Shown here piece by piece: positions 35,208-44,181 of a DNA stretch of 64,000 nt. Each line of letters opens with the position of its first letter. Within the stretch, counting starts at the first letter, position 1. The notes under the pieces were generated by a model, which saw only the letters and a program-made list of their open reading frames with translations, was not told the DNA's origin and did no database searches. Source of the stretch: WTAW01 sp964406575 (GTDB lineage: Bacteria > Acidobacteriota > Aminicenantia > Aminicenantales > Aminicenantaceae); assembly GCA_964406575.1 (NCBI GenBank), contig CAYOSH010000010.1, positions 1 to 64,000 on the forward strand. The letters are read 5' to 3'. The translations under genes were made by a program, and so were the position numbers.

Positions 35208-35236
35208 AAAGTATTACTTTTTAGCGTTTTTTTCTA
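35208..35236 (-). promoter_or_regulatory. Promoter of M24-like copy 1 (shared type)
   Basis: On the minus strand: TAGAAA (35236-35231), a 17-base A-rich spacer, TACTTT (35213-35208), 46 bases before the ATG. The same layout stands before the M24-like copy 2 and S9 peptidase genes, with identical spacing and the same -35. Confidence 0.6.
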
Positions 35237-35328
35237 TCCCGGATCAGAATCCAAGTTTGAAAGACATCATGCTTTAAAATTCAGAGCAAGTTGCCCAGAT
35301 GAAAAAGATTCTGTTCGATCGCGAACTG

Positions 35329-36804
35329 CTATTTAATGAGATATAGCTCCTTTTGAGGTGGTGATAAATACTCGACTCCGCTTTCCGTGGCAAGCGCCTG
35401 CTCATGATCCCACCAGAAAAGATATTGGTCTTTGCCTTCCGGACCTGGCGACGGCATATAGAAAAAATATTCTAAAACAAAGTGGTGATTGAGGGGGAGC
35501 GGTATATCTTTCGACCAATCCGGACCGAGAGAACCAATCCTTGGCCCAAAATAATTCTCGGACTTCCTCTTATACGCTCCTTTTTTCATGCCGTGGCAGT
35601 CGAGACTAAGTTCTGTTTTTTCGGGATCAAAACCTATGGAATAAACAGGGAAATTGTTCTTTGGGATAACCATATGCAATTGGTTATCCCTAACAATGAT
35701 CCCTGCCTCCTCAAATTTCTGCTTGTAATTTCTAATTATTTCGCGAGGGGTAAGTCCTGACCTGATGGTCTCTGCTAGGATCTTATCGATTTTCTGATAT
35801 TCTGCCCAGAGCTTTTGGATTTCCGGAGGCGGTTCTGTCTCCCCTTCACGGAGCACGTAGGCGTACATTCCCTGGCTCGGTGCGGCAACGATATCGCCTC
35901 CCTGGACCACAGTGTTTTCCCAGCCGGCACTCCTTCCCCTTTGCGACAGGCCTGTGCTCATACGACGGAAGACGACGACATCCACCTCTTCATCCCCGGT
36001 TTCACCCAACTCGCTAGTCTTGGTTACACCAGGCTTTATTTCAGCGAAAACTTTCTTTACACGTTCATCTTCATCCTGACGTATTTTCTTTAGCAGTTTA
36101 ATTTCACTCGGCACCTTTCTTATAATGTAATCCATCATCACATATTCAGACGAGACCAGCCTGCTGGCATATTCAGCACCGAGTTCTTCAGTCAATAGAA
36201 GGTAGTCTGTATGCGATAAGCCGTCTTTTTCTCTCCTATAAGTCACCCACGGTCCCAGATCATGCTTGAAATTCACAGCAATGCGTTGGGGGTCACGGGC
36301 TTCGACAAACTCTCTGAGGCCCTTAAATCGGTAATCATATTCTGTCATCGGGCTTCCAACAGGTTCCTGCACAAAAACAGGATCGCCGATTATGTCGTAA
36401 GCTCCACATTCTTCAAGCAACTTACTCTGCCCTCCCCTTTCACGCTGTGTAGCTCCCCAGCGACGTCCGAGAACCGCCCGTTCGATCCTGTCACCGCCTC
36501 GGTCCGTGAAGACGAATACACCGGAGGTGCTGCCCAGTTCTTCCGCACCAAAGGGATCGGGAATTGCCTCTCTCATCACATAGATCCACATGTCGATTTT
36601 ATTCTTCCGCATGACTTCAGGTAGGACGATATCAAACTTTTCCCGGCGAATCTGATTATTCCATTCTTTGAGATCGTACTCATCCTGAGCCTGCTGGCTG
36701 GCCATTTCCGTATCAGTTGGCACGGATTTAGCCGTTGCCAAATAGCAGAGGCCCAAAAACATGAATAAACAAAGGATCGCACAAAAAACTTTTCGAATTG
36801 ACAT
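35329..36804 (-). CDS. Secreted M24-like (creatinase/prolidase fold) protein, probably non-catalytic, copy 2
   Basis: This 491-residue paralogue of the gene at 33699 is very similar along its whole length (for instance RREKFDIVLP, ELGSTSGVFVFTDRG, PSPGPEGKDQYLFWWDHEQA and the identical ending SPPQKELYLIK), so the two arose by tandem duplication. It has a signal peptide and the same departures from the M24 metal-ligand set (VAAPSQGMYAYVLREGE in place of the VDAG strand). Copy-specific differences cluster in the middle, where this copy has an insertion (TKTSELGETGDEEVDVVVF). A separate promoter (36851-36879) suggests independent expression. Exported pseudo-enzymes may bind peptides, but function is unknown. 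Confidence 0.75.
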   Translation of the reverse strand: MSIRKVFCAILCLFMFLGLCYLATAKSVPTDTEMASQQAQDEYDLKEWNNQIRREKFDIVLPEVMRKNKIDMWIYVMREAIPDPFGAEELGSTSGVFVFTDRGGDRIERAVLGRRWGATQRERGGQSKLLEECGAYDIIGDPVFVQEPVGSPMTEYDYRFKGLREFVEARDPQRIAVNFKHDLGPWVTYRREKDGLSHTDYLLLTEELGAEYASRLVSSEYVMMDYIIRKVPSEIKLLKKIRQDEDERVKKVFAEIKPGVTKTSELGETGDEEVDVVVFRRMSTGLSQRGRSAGWENTVVQGGDIVAAPSQGMYAYVLREGETEPPPEIQKLWAEYQKIDKILAETIRSGLTPREIIRNYKQKFEEAGIIVRDNQLHMVIPKNNFPVYSIGFDPEKTELSLDCHGMKKGAYKRKSENYFGPRIGSLGPDWSKDIPLPLNHHFVLEYFFYMPSPGPEGKDQYLFWWDHEQALATESGVEYLSPPQKELYLIK

Positions 36805-36850
36805 TAGATAACCTCCTTTTATTATGGCTCTATTTGATTCGAACCTTAAG

Positions 36851-36879
36851 AATGTACAATTTTTTTAAGGTTTTTTCTA
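36851..36879 (-). promoter_or_regulatory. Promoter of M24-like copy 2 (shared type)
   Basis: On the minus strand: TAGAAA (36879-36874), a 17-base spacer AAACCTTAAAAAAATTG, TACATT (36856-36851), with AAAGGAGG and ATG following about 45 bases later. Confidence 0.6.
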
Positions 36880-36887
36880 GTCCTAAA

Positions 36888-37178
36888 TCATCGGATCAAC
36901 TCAATTCTCTCATTCGGCGGCTGAATAAATTCAACTCCATTACTGGTCACTATTTAAAGTGTCGAAATATTAAAAGCCAGTGGATGACCGGGTCTTTCTG
37001 CCATGCTCATGTGAACCATGTATTCAAAAGCAAAAAAAAATCCTCCTGGATTTTTAGATGGAGAGCGAAAGGACGAGAGGGCGTCATAAAAGGCCCTTCT
37101 GTTCCAATATCCCATCCAACTTCCCTGGTATCCATGTTTTTAGTGCCGATATTGTGACAATCGATGGAAAACCCCGGT
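36888..37178 (-). pseudogene. C-terminal remnant of a third M24-like paralogue
   Basis: Two frames give PGFSIDCHNIGTKNMDTREV, then GWDIGTEGPFMTPSRPFALH, LKIQEDFF, and, after a one-base slip in a run of nine T, EYMVHMSMAERPGHPLAFNI, STL, TAA, IVTSNGVEFIQPPNERIELI and TGA. This aligns with the last about 90 residues of the two intact paralogues (SLDCHGMKKG, LEYFFYMPSPGPEG, ENGVEYLSPPQKELYLI). The 5' part is cut off where the glycosyltransferase gene ends (37179). It has one frameshift, one in-frame stop and a truncation. Confidence 0.7.
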
Positions 37179-38633
37179 TTATCGGCTGTTCAGAAAAACG
37201 ACCTGAAGTCCGCGGGAATCCTCTTTTCTCTTGGAAAAATCCTTGGATTTTTGGATAGAATAGCCTGCATCGATCAACTGTTTAACTTGAGATGAATCAT
37301 CAACATTCTCCGGGCGAAAGACCAGCCAGAAAGATGATGGAAGTTCTGATACTAGCTGTTCTTTGGGGAAGGGACTGGCAAAATGTAGTGATTTAGCATA
37401 GTAATTGAGAAATCTTGTATCTCCTTGGATCACAAAAATCTTATCCCCGGGGAGTGTCTCCTTGAGAAGGTAAGAATATACTTTGTTATAGGGCTCGAGC
37501 CTGTAATGGAGTACGTTGTCCAGAGTGGGAATTAATTGCAAGACGAACAGAGCTGACATGAAAATCGCTGCCCATGCCCGGGAGTTCCTCCAAATCTGGA
37601 ATACGCCAAAGCTTATGAGAAGCGCAAAAAACGCCTGAGCTGGGATCATGTGCCGGTATCCCCAAAAAGGGAGCTCTAGAGGAGGAATAGAGATTAAAAA
37701 TAAAAGACAAGGCGTGAACAAGACAGGTCCGCTCAGCAAGAGTGCCGCCCGCCTGTTGAGCCCACACGATGACGACGGAGTAGCCCTGAACAACCCTGCT
37801 CCTGCCGCAAAGAGTAAAATGCAGGCCACAGTAAAAGAGAAAAAAACGCCGATCTTCCAAGAAAGGTGACCGTTCAACCTGGAGAAGAGCTCCAACAAAG
37901 TCTCAAAATTCGGAGTCCTTACCCAGCCCAAGTTCGGTTCTAGCCCTTTGGCCCTATAGATTGGGATTTCAGTAACAATCTACGGCAAAAAACATACAAA
38001 TGCGACGGCCGCAGACAATAACCACCGCCAGAAATCTCTGGTTCTAGCTGCGAAGAGAACAGTCGGGAGCGTGCCGAGAATGAATAGCCATCCGATGTAA
38101 TGTGTGTAGACCAGGATAATGCAAATGACGGTGAATGCTATCCATGACTTAACGGAGCTTTCTTCATGAAGCGCACGCCATAGAGCGATGATGAGCATTA
38201 GAACAAGTAGGGTGTACATAGCATAATGGCGCAAGTAGTGAGAGGTAAGCACCTGCAGGTCATTCACAGCGACAAGAGATCCAGCCAGTAGAGCAACCCG
38301 TTCATCTGGAAAAATCATTCGCCCAAAGATGAGAGTCAGGATGACAACTGCCATACTGCAAGCTAGGGAGAAAAGCCTCAAAACGATCAAATTCTGGCCG
38401 AAAGCAAGACTCCACGCCTTAAGGATCGAATAATGGAAAGGAGGAGTGACCATATCAGTTCTAACGATATCGAGCATGCGACTCCAAGACTGAGTGATGG
38501 CATCCAAATGAAAGGGTTCATCAGCCGCCAGAGACTCATTGAAGACAGGGATTATCCGGAGGAAGAGGGCTGCGATAAGGATTATCCCGCAGAGAAGGAG
38601 GTATCCTTTTGAACAATTTTTCAAGCTGTTCAT
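37179..38633 (-). pseudogene. GT39-like (ArnT/PMT superfamily) membrane glycosyltransferase interrupted by an in-frame TAG
   Basis: One frame from ATG 38633 (MNSLKNCSKGYLLLCGIIL) to TAA 37179, about 484 codons, encodes a polytopic membrane protein with the GT39/GT83 hallmark ADEPFHLDAITQSW in the first periplasmic loop (the acidic pair is catalytic in the family), HYLRHYAMYTLLVL, THYIGWLF and about ten membrane segments. The frame is broken only by TAG at 37980-37982, between FVCFLP and IVTEIPIYRAKG; a Trp (TGG) would fit the PW loop typical here. Such enzymes transfer a sugar from a polyprenyl phosphate to protein or lipid; the GT2 gene upstream likely makes that donor. The start is uncertain: the frame extends to 38741, neither with a good ribosome site. 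Confidence 0.75.
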
Positions 38634-38796
38634 GAATCTATATAATCTGAAAAAGATTGTCAAACCAGGAAATCCTGAAACCTTTCCCTTAATCTTGCCC
38701 CGTCTTGAATCAATTCTAAAGACTGAGTTTTGTCCCGCCAATTAATCATATTTGGATTGGTGTGATATCCAAATAAAGCAACCCGCAAGCGCCAGA

Positions 38797-39669
38797 TCAT
38801 TCAATAAATTGGCTTATTTTTTTAGGATTAAAATCAAGATCTGCCTGTGCTGCGGATATATCCGAAGATTTGATTGTCATTAACCGGGAGATCTGATCCT
38901 TTACGATAAAAGGTCTTTTTATTTTCAACACAGCTAAAATTTGAGCTGCAATTTTAATTGATATTATCGGCAGGTGTATCTTGATTTTTTTCTTTTTTTT
39001 GATTTTTAATATCATATTGACGAACTCTTTGTACGTAAAGTCCTCAGGTCCAGCCAACGTATATATATTATGTTTTAAATCTTTGTTTTCAATCGCCCGG
39101 ATCAAAGCCGAGGCAACGTCATTGACATGCACGGGTGCGACCTTATATTGTGCCTTACCAATGATCGGAACAAAGGCCTTTCTATCGATGCTCGATACCA
39201 GTTTTGTGACCGCTTCTCCTCCGTCCATACCGTATATTTCGGCAGGACGGATAATAAGCCAGTCCAGCCCAGAATTTGTTACGATATCTTCTGCCAAACG
39301 TTTGGAATCACTGTAGGCCCCACCCTCTTTGGCAATTGCCCGTGTGCTGAGAAAAATGAAGCGCTGTACCTTTTTTTCTTTGGCAAGTTCAATGAGATTT
39401 CGAGTTCCTTCCGTATTGATTCTGTAATAATTTTGTTCTTTATTCGTATGCGTAACTGCTGCCATATGGATGATCACGTCCGTGTTTTGGAGGTAATCCT
39501 GATAAGCTTCAGTGTCTAGAAGGTCGGCCGTCACGACATCGATGTGGCCTTGACCTTGGGTATTGGGCTTTTTGGTGCTGAGTAGGATGATTTCGAATTT
39601 ATTTTTGTCAAGCTTAGATACGAGTATTCTCCCAAGACCTCCTGTCCCACCAGTTATGAATAATTTCAT
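38797..39669 (-). CDS. NAD-dependent epimerase/dehydratase (extended SDR)
   Basis: This 290-residue extended SDR has the nucleotide loop ITGGTGGLGRIL at residues 5-16, the DVIIHMAA strand, FLSTRAIAKEGGAYSDSKRL carrying the YxxxK catalytic pair, and IIRPAEIYG. It is of the NDP-sugar epimerase/dehydratase type; the exact substrate cannot be read from sequence. The start overlaps the stop of the GT2 gene by ATGA, and the glycosyltransferase gene follows by about 160 bases (from its ATG). The set GT2-SDR-GT39 looks like a small operon for modifying a lipid- or protein-linked sugar. Confidence 0.85.
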   Translation of the reverse strand: MKLFITGGTGGLGRILVSKLDKNKFEIILLSTKKPNTQGQGHIDVVTADLLDTEAYQDYLQNTDVIIHMAAVTHTNKEQNYYRINTEGTRNLIELAKEKKVQRFIFLSTRAIAKEGGAYSDSKRLAEDIVTNSGLDWLIIRPAEIYGMDGGEAVTKLVSSIDRKAFVPIIGKAQYKVAPVHVNDVASALIRAIENKDLKHNIYTLAGPEDFTYKEFVNMILKIKKKKKIKIHLPIISIKIAAQILAVLKIKRPFIVKDQISRLMTIKSSDISAAQADLDFNPKKISQFIE

Positions 39670-40385
39670 GTTTTTGCAGAGAATTCTCTAATACGAGCAA
39701 TAAAAAGGTTCTTCAGGAACTCCAAAACATGCCTGGCTCGAATAAATGACTTCCGGCTTTTCGATTCATAAAATTCGGTCGGGATCTCCCCGAGCTTGCA
39801 CTCGAGGCGTCTCGCCTGGATCATCAATTCTGCATCGAAGAACCAATCATCAGAGGTCAATTCGAGTTTGTCAAAAAAATCTCTGGTGAAGATTTTCGGC
39901 TTGGAGTTGACATCCCTAACTCGGAATCCAGGGAATAACGATCTAAACAGCATGTTATAGACATCGCTGTTGATCTTCCTGAGAATGCCATCATGACGTT
40001 TTTCCCGGTAGGTTTTAACCATATCAAGGTTATCGGATTTTAATTTTTGATAGACCCTGAGGAGGTCTTCGGGAAGCATTTGACCATCGCCATCGATCAG
40101 GGCGATCGTTTGTCCTGTTGCCGCATCAAGCCCGCTGCGGGTGTCCCAGCCCATCATTCCTTTTTTCTCTAGGGTGATAGCTTTTGTCCGGGGATCACGG
40201 GAGGCAATTTCCCGGACGGCTTCAGGAGTCTTATCTGTATGGTCTCCTTTTAAATAGTTCCCGACCAGGATAATCTCATAATTCGTGATTGCTTTGCTGA
40301 TCTCATGGATAACTTTGCAGACAAATTCTTCAGCTTTGTTGCCAGTTTTATAACAGAGTATTACTACAGATATGTCCGGGATCAC
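39666..40385 (-). CDS. GT2 family glycosyltransferase (dolichyl-phosphate-mannose synthase-like)
   Basis: This GT-A fold enzyme has ISVVILCYKTG at the start, GMMGWDTRSGLDAATGQTIA, LIDGDGQMLPEDL with the metal-binding DxD, and VRDVNSKPKIFTRDFFDKL, typical of polyprenyl-phosphate sugar synthases. No C-terminal membrane helices are present. I chose GTG 40385, giving 239 residues beginning VIPDISVVIL, because a promoter (40423-40452) lies just upstream. The open frame extends to 40523, but that part is not protein-like and includes the 26-base dispersed repeat. Expected role: loading a sugar on a lipid carrier for the GT39-like enzyme. Confidence 0.8.
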   Translation of the reverse strand: MIPDISVVILCYKTGNKAEEFVCKVIHEISKAITNYEIILVGNYLKGDHTDKTPEAVREIASRDPRTKAITLEKKGMMGWDTRSGLDAATGQTIALIDGDGQMLPEDLLRVYQKLKSDNLDMVKTYREKRHDGILRKINSDVYNMLFRSLFPGFRVRDVNSKPKIFTRDFFDKLELTSDDWFFDAELMIQARRLECKLGEIPTEFYESKSRKSFIRARHVLEFLKNLFIARIREFSAKT

Positions 40386-40422
40386 TGTTATGGGCTCGCT
40401 ACATTTACTGGGCTCGAAAAGA

Positions 40423-40452
40423 ATAATAGCACTGAAACGTGATAAATCGCAA
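40423..40452 (-). promoter_or_regulatory. Promoter of the GT2-SDR-GT39 cluster
   Basis: On the minus strand: TTGCGA (40452-40447), an 18-base spacer ending TGC, then TATTAT (40428-40423), an extended -10. The GTG start of the GT2 gene lies 38 bases further on. Confidence 0.5.
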
Positions 40453-40474
40453 ACGGTCAAGCAAACTCTTCCTA

Positions 40475-40500
40475 GTGTGCCACTGATGTGACAGAAAATG
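40475..40500 (+). repeat. Dispersed 26-base repeat, copy 2
   Basis: GTGTGCCACTGATGTGACAG followed by AAAATG, two mismatches from the copy at 30802-30827. It ends where the HEPN remnant frame begins, and its final ATG could even serve as that gene's start. Confidence 0.5.
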
Positions 40501-40792
40501 CAATTTGATGAGCTTGAGAACAAAGGTCATATTAAAAGGACAAAAATCAACTTCAAACAGATATATGATTTCCTTTCACGATCGAGGCAAGATCTTCAAA
40601 CCTCTAAATCCAACTTGACCATAGACGAAGCATGGTCGTACGCCATTTCTTATCATGCTATGCTCCGCGCAGGTCGTGCTCTACAGACCAATCCCCAGAC
40701 AAGAGGCCGCGCAAGCGATAGCAGATGCTGAGGAATTCGTTAAGGAAATTTGGCGCGTTGTCAAGAGTAAAGATCCTCAAAAAAATCTATAA
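40498..40792 (+). pseudogene. HEPN-domain protein remnant with internal deletion
   Basis: The first frame (ATG 40498) reads KINFKQIYDFLSRSRQDLQT, SKSNLTIDEAWSYAISYHAM, LRAGRAL, the N-terminal helices of a HEPN protein. It then shifts; the other plus frame reads EAAQAIADAEEFVKEIWRVV, KSKDPQKNL and TAA at 40792, the usual C-terminal helix. The middle of the domain (about 40-60 residues) is missing. HEPN proteins are often toxins paired with a minimal nucleotidyltransferase; no such partner is visible. Confidence 0.65.
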
Positions 40793-40849
40793 GAGGATGA
40801 CGAAGAAAAATGAAACCGATATCTTAACTGTTATCTGGTGACAAAAATT

Positions 40850-43800
40850 CTAAGGATCTTCGCTCTTCAAATCAGCCAGCCGCTTTCTCGCATCCGCAAC
40901 CTCAGCTATCCCCGGGTCAGCGTTCTTCCACTGGTCGAGGAATATCTGGTATTGTTCGATGGCTTTATCTTTCCGGCCCTTCTCCTCATACACCTTGGCG
41001 AGTCTGCAATGATACCGGGGGTGAATGAGGCGTCTTTCCTTGCTCTCCGGATCGAAGGTGAGTATCCGTTCATATTCAGAAATGGCCCTGTCCAAATCTC
41101 CCATCTGGATGTAAGCCCTGGCTAGAGTATCCCTCATGAACGGCACGTTATAGAAGGCAAGATTTGCAGTGTGCATAGAAGGGATCTCCAGTGGTGGGGC
41201 CTGTTCACAGACCGTGATAGTCTCCCGGAATTTGCCTTCTGCCAGCAGTATTTCGGCTTTGAGAAAATCGATGTTAAATTGTCCCGCCTTTTTATCGTAC
41301 ATTTCAGGCAAAAGGGATTCTATTTCCTTCAGCCTTGATCTTGCCACGTCGATCCGTCCTTGCTTCAGGGCTATCAATCCAAGGACAAAATCATAGTCTG
41401 CCGTTGTATCAGAAAGATAAGCGGGCCGATAATCTTTCATAAAATCATAGATTTTTTTAAAGAAATCCCGGCTGCGATCGAGGTCCCCCCGATCATAGTG
41501 AATCCATCCTCTCAACCAGTTCACAGTAGCTTTTTGATACCCGGCAGAGGTATCCAACGTAACGTCCAATCGTTGAAGTCCCTTGAGACATTGGTCTTTC
41601 TTGCCCAGCCAGAAAAGGAAAAAACCTTCCCACCAGCCTCCCTCATGCTTCAAGCCCGGGGATGGAGCCTGAGCGATGAATTGCCCGATCCATTTCAGAG
41701 CCTCATCGTAGTCTTCTCTCAGGGCATAAATATAGGCGATCTTTAAGTCCGAGCCAAAATCGGGTTTTATGGCCAGGGCTTCTTTGTATTTGGCGATCGC
41801 CAGGTCGAGCTGCCCCATGCGATAATGAAGCTCTGCGATAGAATCCACTGGATTGGCATCCCAGGGTGAAAGCGAGGCATATTTTTGGAAACACTCGATG
41901 GCTTTTTCAAAATCGCCCATATCCGAATAAAGATAGCCGAGTTGATTCCAGACGATCCCATAATTTGGATCCAGGTCCAGGGCTTTATAGTACAATTTAA
42001 TGCTTTTGGTCCTCTCGATACCTTCATAATAAGATCCGATGTCGTAATACGCACGTTTCTCTTTTGGGTACTTCTCCACTATCTGTTCGTAGATGCGGAT
42101 TCTCTTTTCCGGATCCTTCTCGATTCTCAGGGCATAGGCTGCCTCGATATAGAGTCGCTCTCTTTCCGATGCCTTTTCTTCATGGATCTTGGCTTTCTTG
42201 ATCGCTTCGTCGCGTGCCGCATAATCCCCCAGATTGCTATAGGCTCCGGCAAGATAGAGGTAGGCCATAGCAAATGTCGGATCGAGTTCTGCGGCTTTTT
42301 CAAGAAATTTCCGGGCATCGTCATAGTAAAAATTATCAAACGCGTCACTTCCCCTTAAAAAATACTCGTAGGCCTCCATCGAAGATGTTGCCGTTTCGGA
42401 AATCTTTATTTGAGTCGTTTCAATTTTCTGTTTGGGGATACCGACTCCCCGCGTAATTTCCCGGCTCAATTCATCGATCTGTGTTTTTAAAATGCTATCG
42501 ACGCCATCACCCTGAGAACTGGCACTTTTTAAAAGCCTCTTGCTCTGGACATCTAAGACCTTCACGTCAGTAGCGAATGTATCGCCGGCTTTAATGATGC
42601 TCCCCAAAACGATCGATTCTATGCCTTCCCTCCTGCACAGCTCGAAGCCAATTTGTTCATCGATGATCTTTGCATCTCCTCTTCCGCTCTGAAATAGAAG
42701 GTCTCGCATACGCTCCCATGTGGCAACATGGAGGTAGCCTGTATTCTCCAGGTTGGTAATCAATAGATTGGGAATGGCCTCCTGTAAGTAATCATAGGCT
42801 TTGTCCCCTGTTTGATTTTTAAAGCTGATGACGGCGATCGAGTCCTCAATTTGTTCGGCAGCGACTGTCTCCTTTTCAGGAAGGTACTGCCAAATAATAA
42901 CGCCGATAATAACAATACCAATAAACCCTAAAACCGGAACCAATAACTTCTTCAAGCCAAATGTTACCGTTATCTCTTTTGACGTCAGCGCTTTTCTTCC
43001 CGGAACCGCTCGTTCTGTGGTGGGCATGCCTTTCTCTATATTTTCAAGCTCAAACCGGAACTCCCCCGCACTCTGAAACCGTTTGTCCTTGTCCTTTTCC
43101 AGACATCTCAATATTAGCCGGCTTAAATCCTCGGATATTTGCGCATTGAATTCCCGGGGATCTTTGGGCTCTTCAGTCTTTTGCTTCACCGCGATCGTTA
43201 ATGCGGTATCTCCCCCGAACGGGACTCTTCCGGTCATCATCTCATAGAAGATCACGCCTAATGAATAAATATCTGTCCGTTGGTCTATGTCTTTGCCCTC
43301 GACCTGCTCGGGACTCATATATTCCGGCGTCCCGATCATCACTCCGGCGCCTGTAATTCCTTTGTCTTTCAGGGACCGGGCGATCCCAAAATCCATTATC
43401 CGGGCATTACCATCCTTGTCGATCATGATGTTGCTCGGTTTAAGATCACGGTGGATGACTCCTAATCTGTGGGCTTCTGCCAAACCCTCGGACACTTGTT
43501 TGGCTATGGAAATTGCGGTCCCGATAGTGAGTTGTTTCGACTGTCTGATCATCCCCTTCAAATCCTGGCCTTCAACATATTCCATCGTGATGAAATAGCT
43601 ACCTTTGTCTTTTCCGAGATCATACATCCGGCCCACATTTTTGTGGACAATCTTGCGGGCAAATTTCAACTCATTCTGGAAACGCTCAACCGTTTTTTTA
43701 TCTGCAGAGATCTCAGGTTTTATCAGCTTTAAGGCCACTTTCTCTTTAAGCTCAATATCCTGGGCTTTGTAAATCTTTCCCATTCCGCCTTTTCCGAGCT

Positions 43801-43981
43801 CTTCGACAATCTGGTATCGCCCAGCAAATGTAGAACCACTGGTGATTTCTTCTCTGGGTGCTTCAAGAGTTTGAGTAGGGATAGGCTTCTCTTCATGTTC
43901 TCTTATCTGGGTGCCGCACTTTTTGCAGAACTCGGAGTCCTGGGTATTATCGGTTCCACAGTTGGAGCATTTGACTCCCAT
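40850..43981 (-). CDS. Ser/Thr protein kinase with zinc ribbon, membrane helix and TPR repeats (1)
   Basis: This 1043-residue protein has an N-terminal zinc ribbon (CSNCGTDNTQDSEFCKKCG, residues 5-23), then a complete Hanks-type kinase (about 55-310): GKGGMGKIYKAQD (P-loop), VALKLIKPE (Lys), VIHRDLKPSNIMID (catalytic Asp near 181), and IMDFGIARSLKDKG. A membrane helix (LLVPVLGFIGIVIIGVIIW, about 345-365) follows, then a FlgO-like domain (IAVISFKNQTGDKAYDYLQE) and about twelve TPR-like repeats to the C-terminus. The kinase faces the cytoplasm and the TPR part the periplasm, so the protein may couple an envelope signal or assembly to phosphorylation. Targets are unknown. It is a paralogue of the gene at 46975. 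Confidence 0.9.
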   Translation of the reverse strand: MGVKCSNCGTDNTQDSEFCKKCGTQIREHEEKPIPTQTLEAPREEITSGSTFAGRYQIVEELGKGGMGKIYKAQDIELKEKVALKLIKPEISADKKTVERFQNELKFARKIVHKNVGRMYDLGKDKGSYFITMEYVEGQDLKGMIRQSKQLTIGTAISIAKQVSEGLAEAHRLGVIHRDLKPSNIMIDKDGNARIMDFGIARSLKDKGITGAGVMIGTPEYMSPEQVEGKDIDQRTDIYSLGVIFYEMMTGRVPFGGDTALTIAVKQKTEEPKDPREFNAQISEDLSRLILRCLEKDKDKRFQSAGEFRFELENIEKGMPTTERAVPGRKALTSKEITVTFGLKKLLVPVLGFIGIVIIGVIIWQYLPEKETVAAEQIEDSIAVISFKNQTGDKAYDYLQEAIPNLLITNLENTGYLHVATWERMRDLLFQSGRGDAKIIDEQIGFELCRREGIESIVLGSIIKAGDTFATDVKVLDVQSKRLLKSASSQGDGVDSILKTQIDELSREITRGVGIPKQKIETTQIKISETATSSMEAYEYFLRGSDAFDNFYYDDARKFLEKAAELDPTFAMAYLYLAGAYSNLGDYAARDEAIKKAKIHEEKASERERLYIEAAYALRIEKDPEKRIRIYEQIVEKYPKEKRAYYDIGSYYEGIERTKSIKLYYKALDLDPNYGIVWNQLGYLYSDMGDFEKAIECFQKYASLSPWDANPVDSIAELHYRMGQLDLAIAKYKEALAIKPDFGSDLKIAYIYALREDYDEALKWIGQFIAQAPSPGLKHEGGWWEGFFLFWLGKKDQCLKGLQRLDVTLDTSAGYQKATVNWLRGWIHYDRGDLDRSRDFFKKIYDFMKDYRPAYLSDTTADYDFVLGLIALKQGRIDVARSRLKEIESLLPEMYDKKAGQFNIDFLKAEILLAEGKFRETITVCEQAPPLEIPSMHTANLAFYNVPFMRDTLARAYIQMGDLDRAISEYERILTFDPESKERRLIHPRYHCRLAKVYEEKGRKDKAIEQYQIFLDQWKNADPGIAEVADARKRLADLKSEDP

Positions 43982-44181
43982 GTGTACCCCCTATCTCATT
44001 TCGAAAAAAGAATATCAATTAATCCCCATGGAGTCAATCCATTCCATGCGCTTGTCAATGTAATTCGCTTGGATTTGAAGATGGATTCCTTCCCTTGCGT
44101 CACAGGTGTGATAGAAGATGAATGAAAATTGCTGAAATCTTAGTGTGAGGATTTTTATGTACCCAAATGTAATTGATAAAC

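Noticed and set aside
36833..36846. GGTTCGAATC-type box resembling a tRNA T-loop (minus strand)
   Set aside because: No cloverleaf arms or acceptor stem around it; it lies in the leader of M24-like copy 2.
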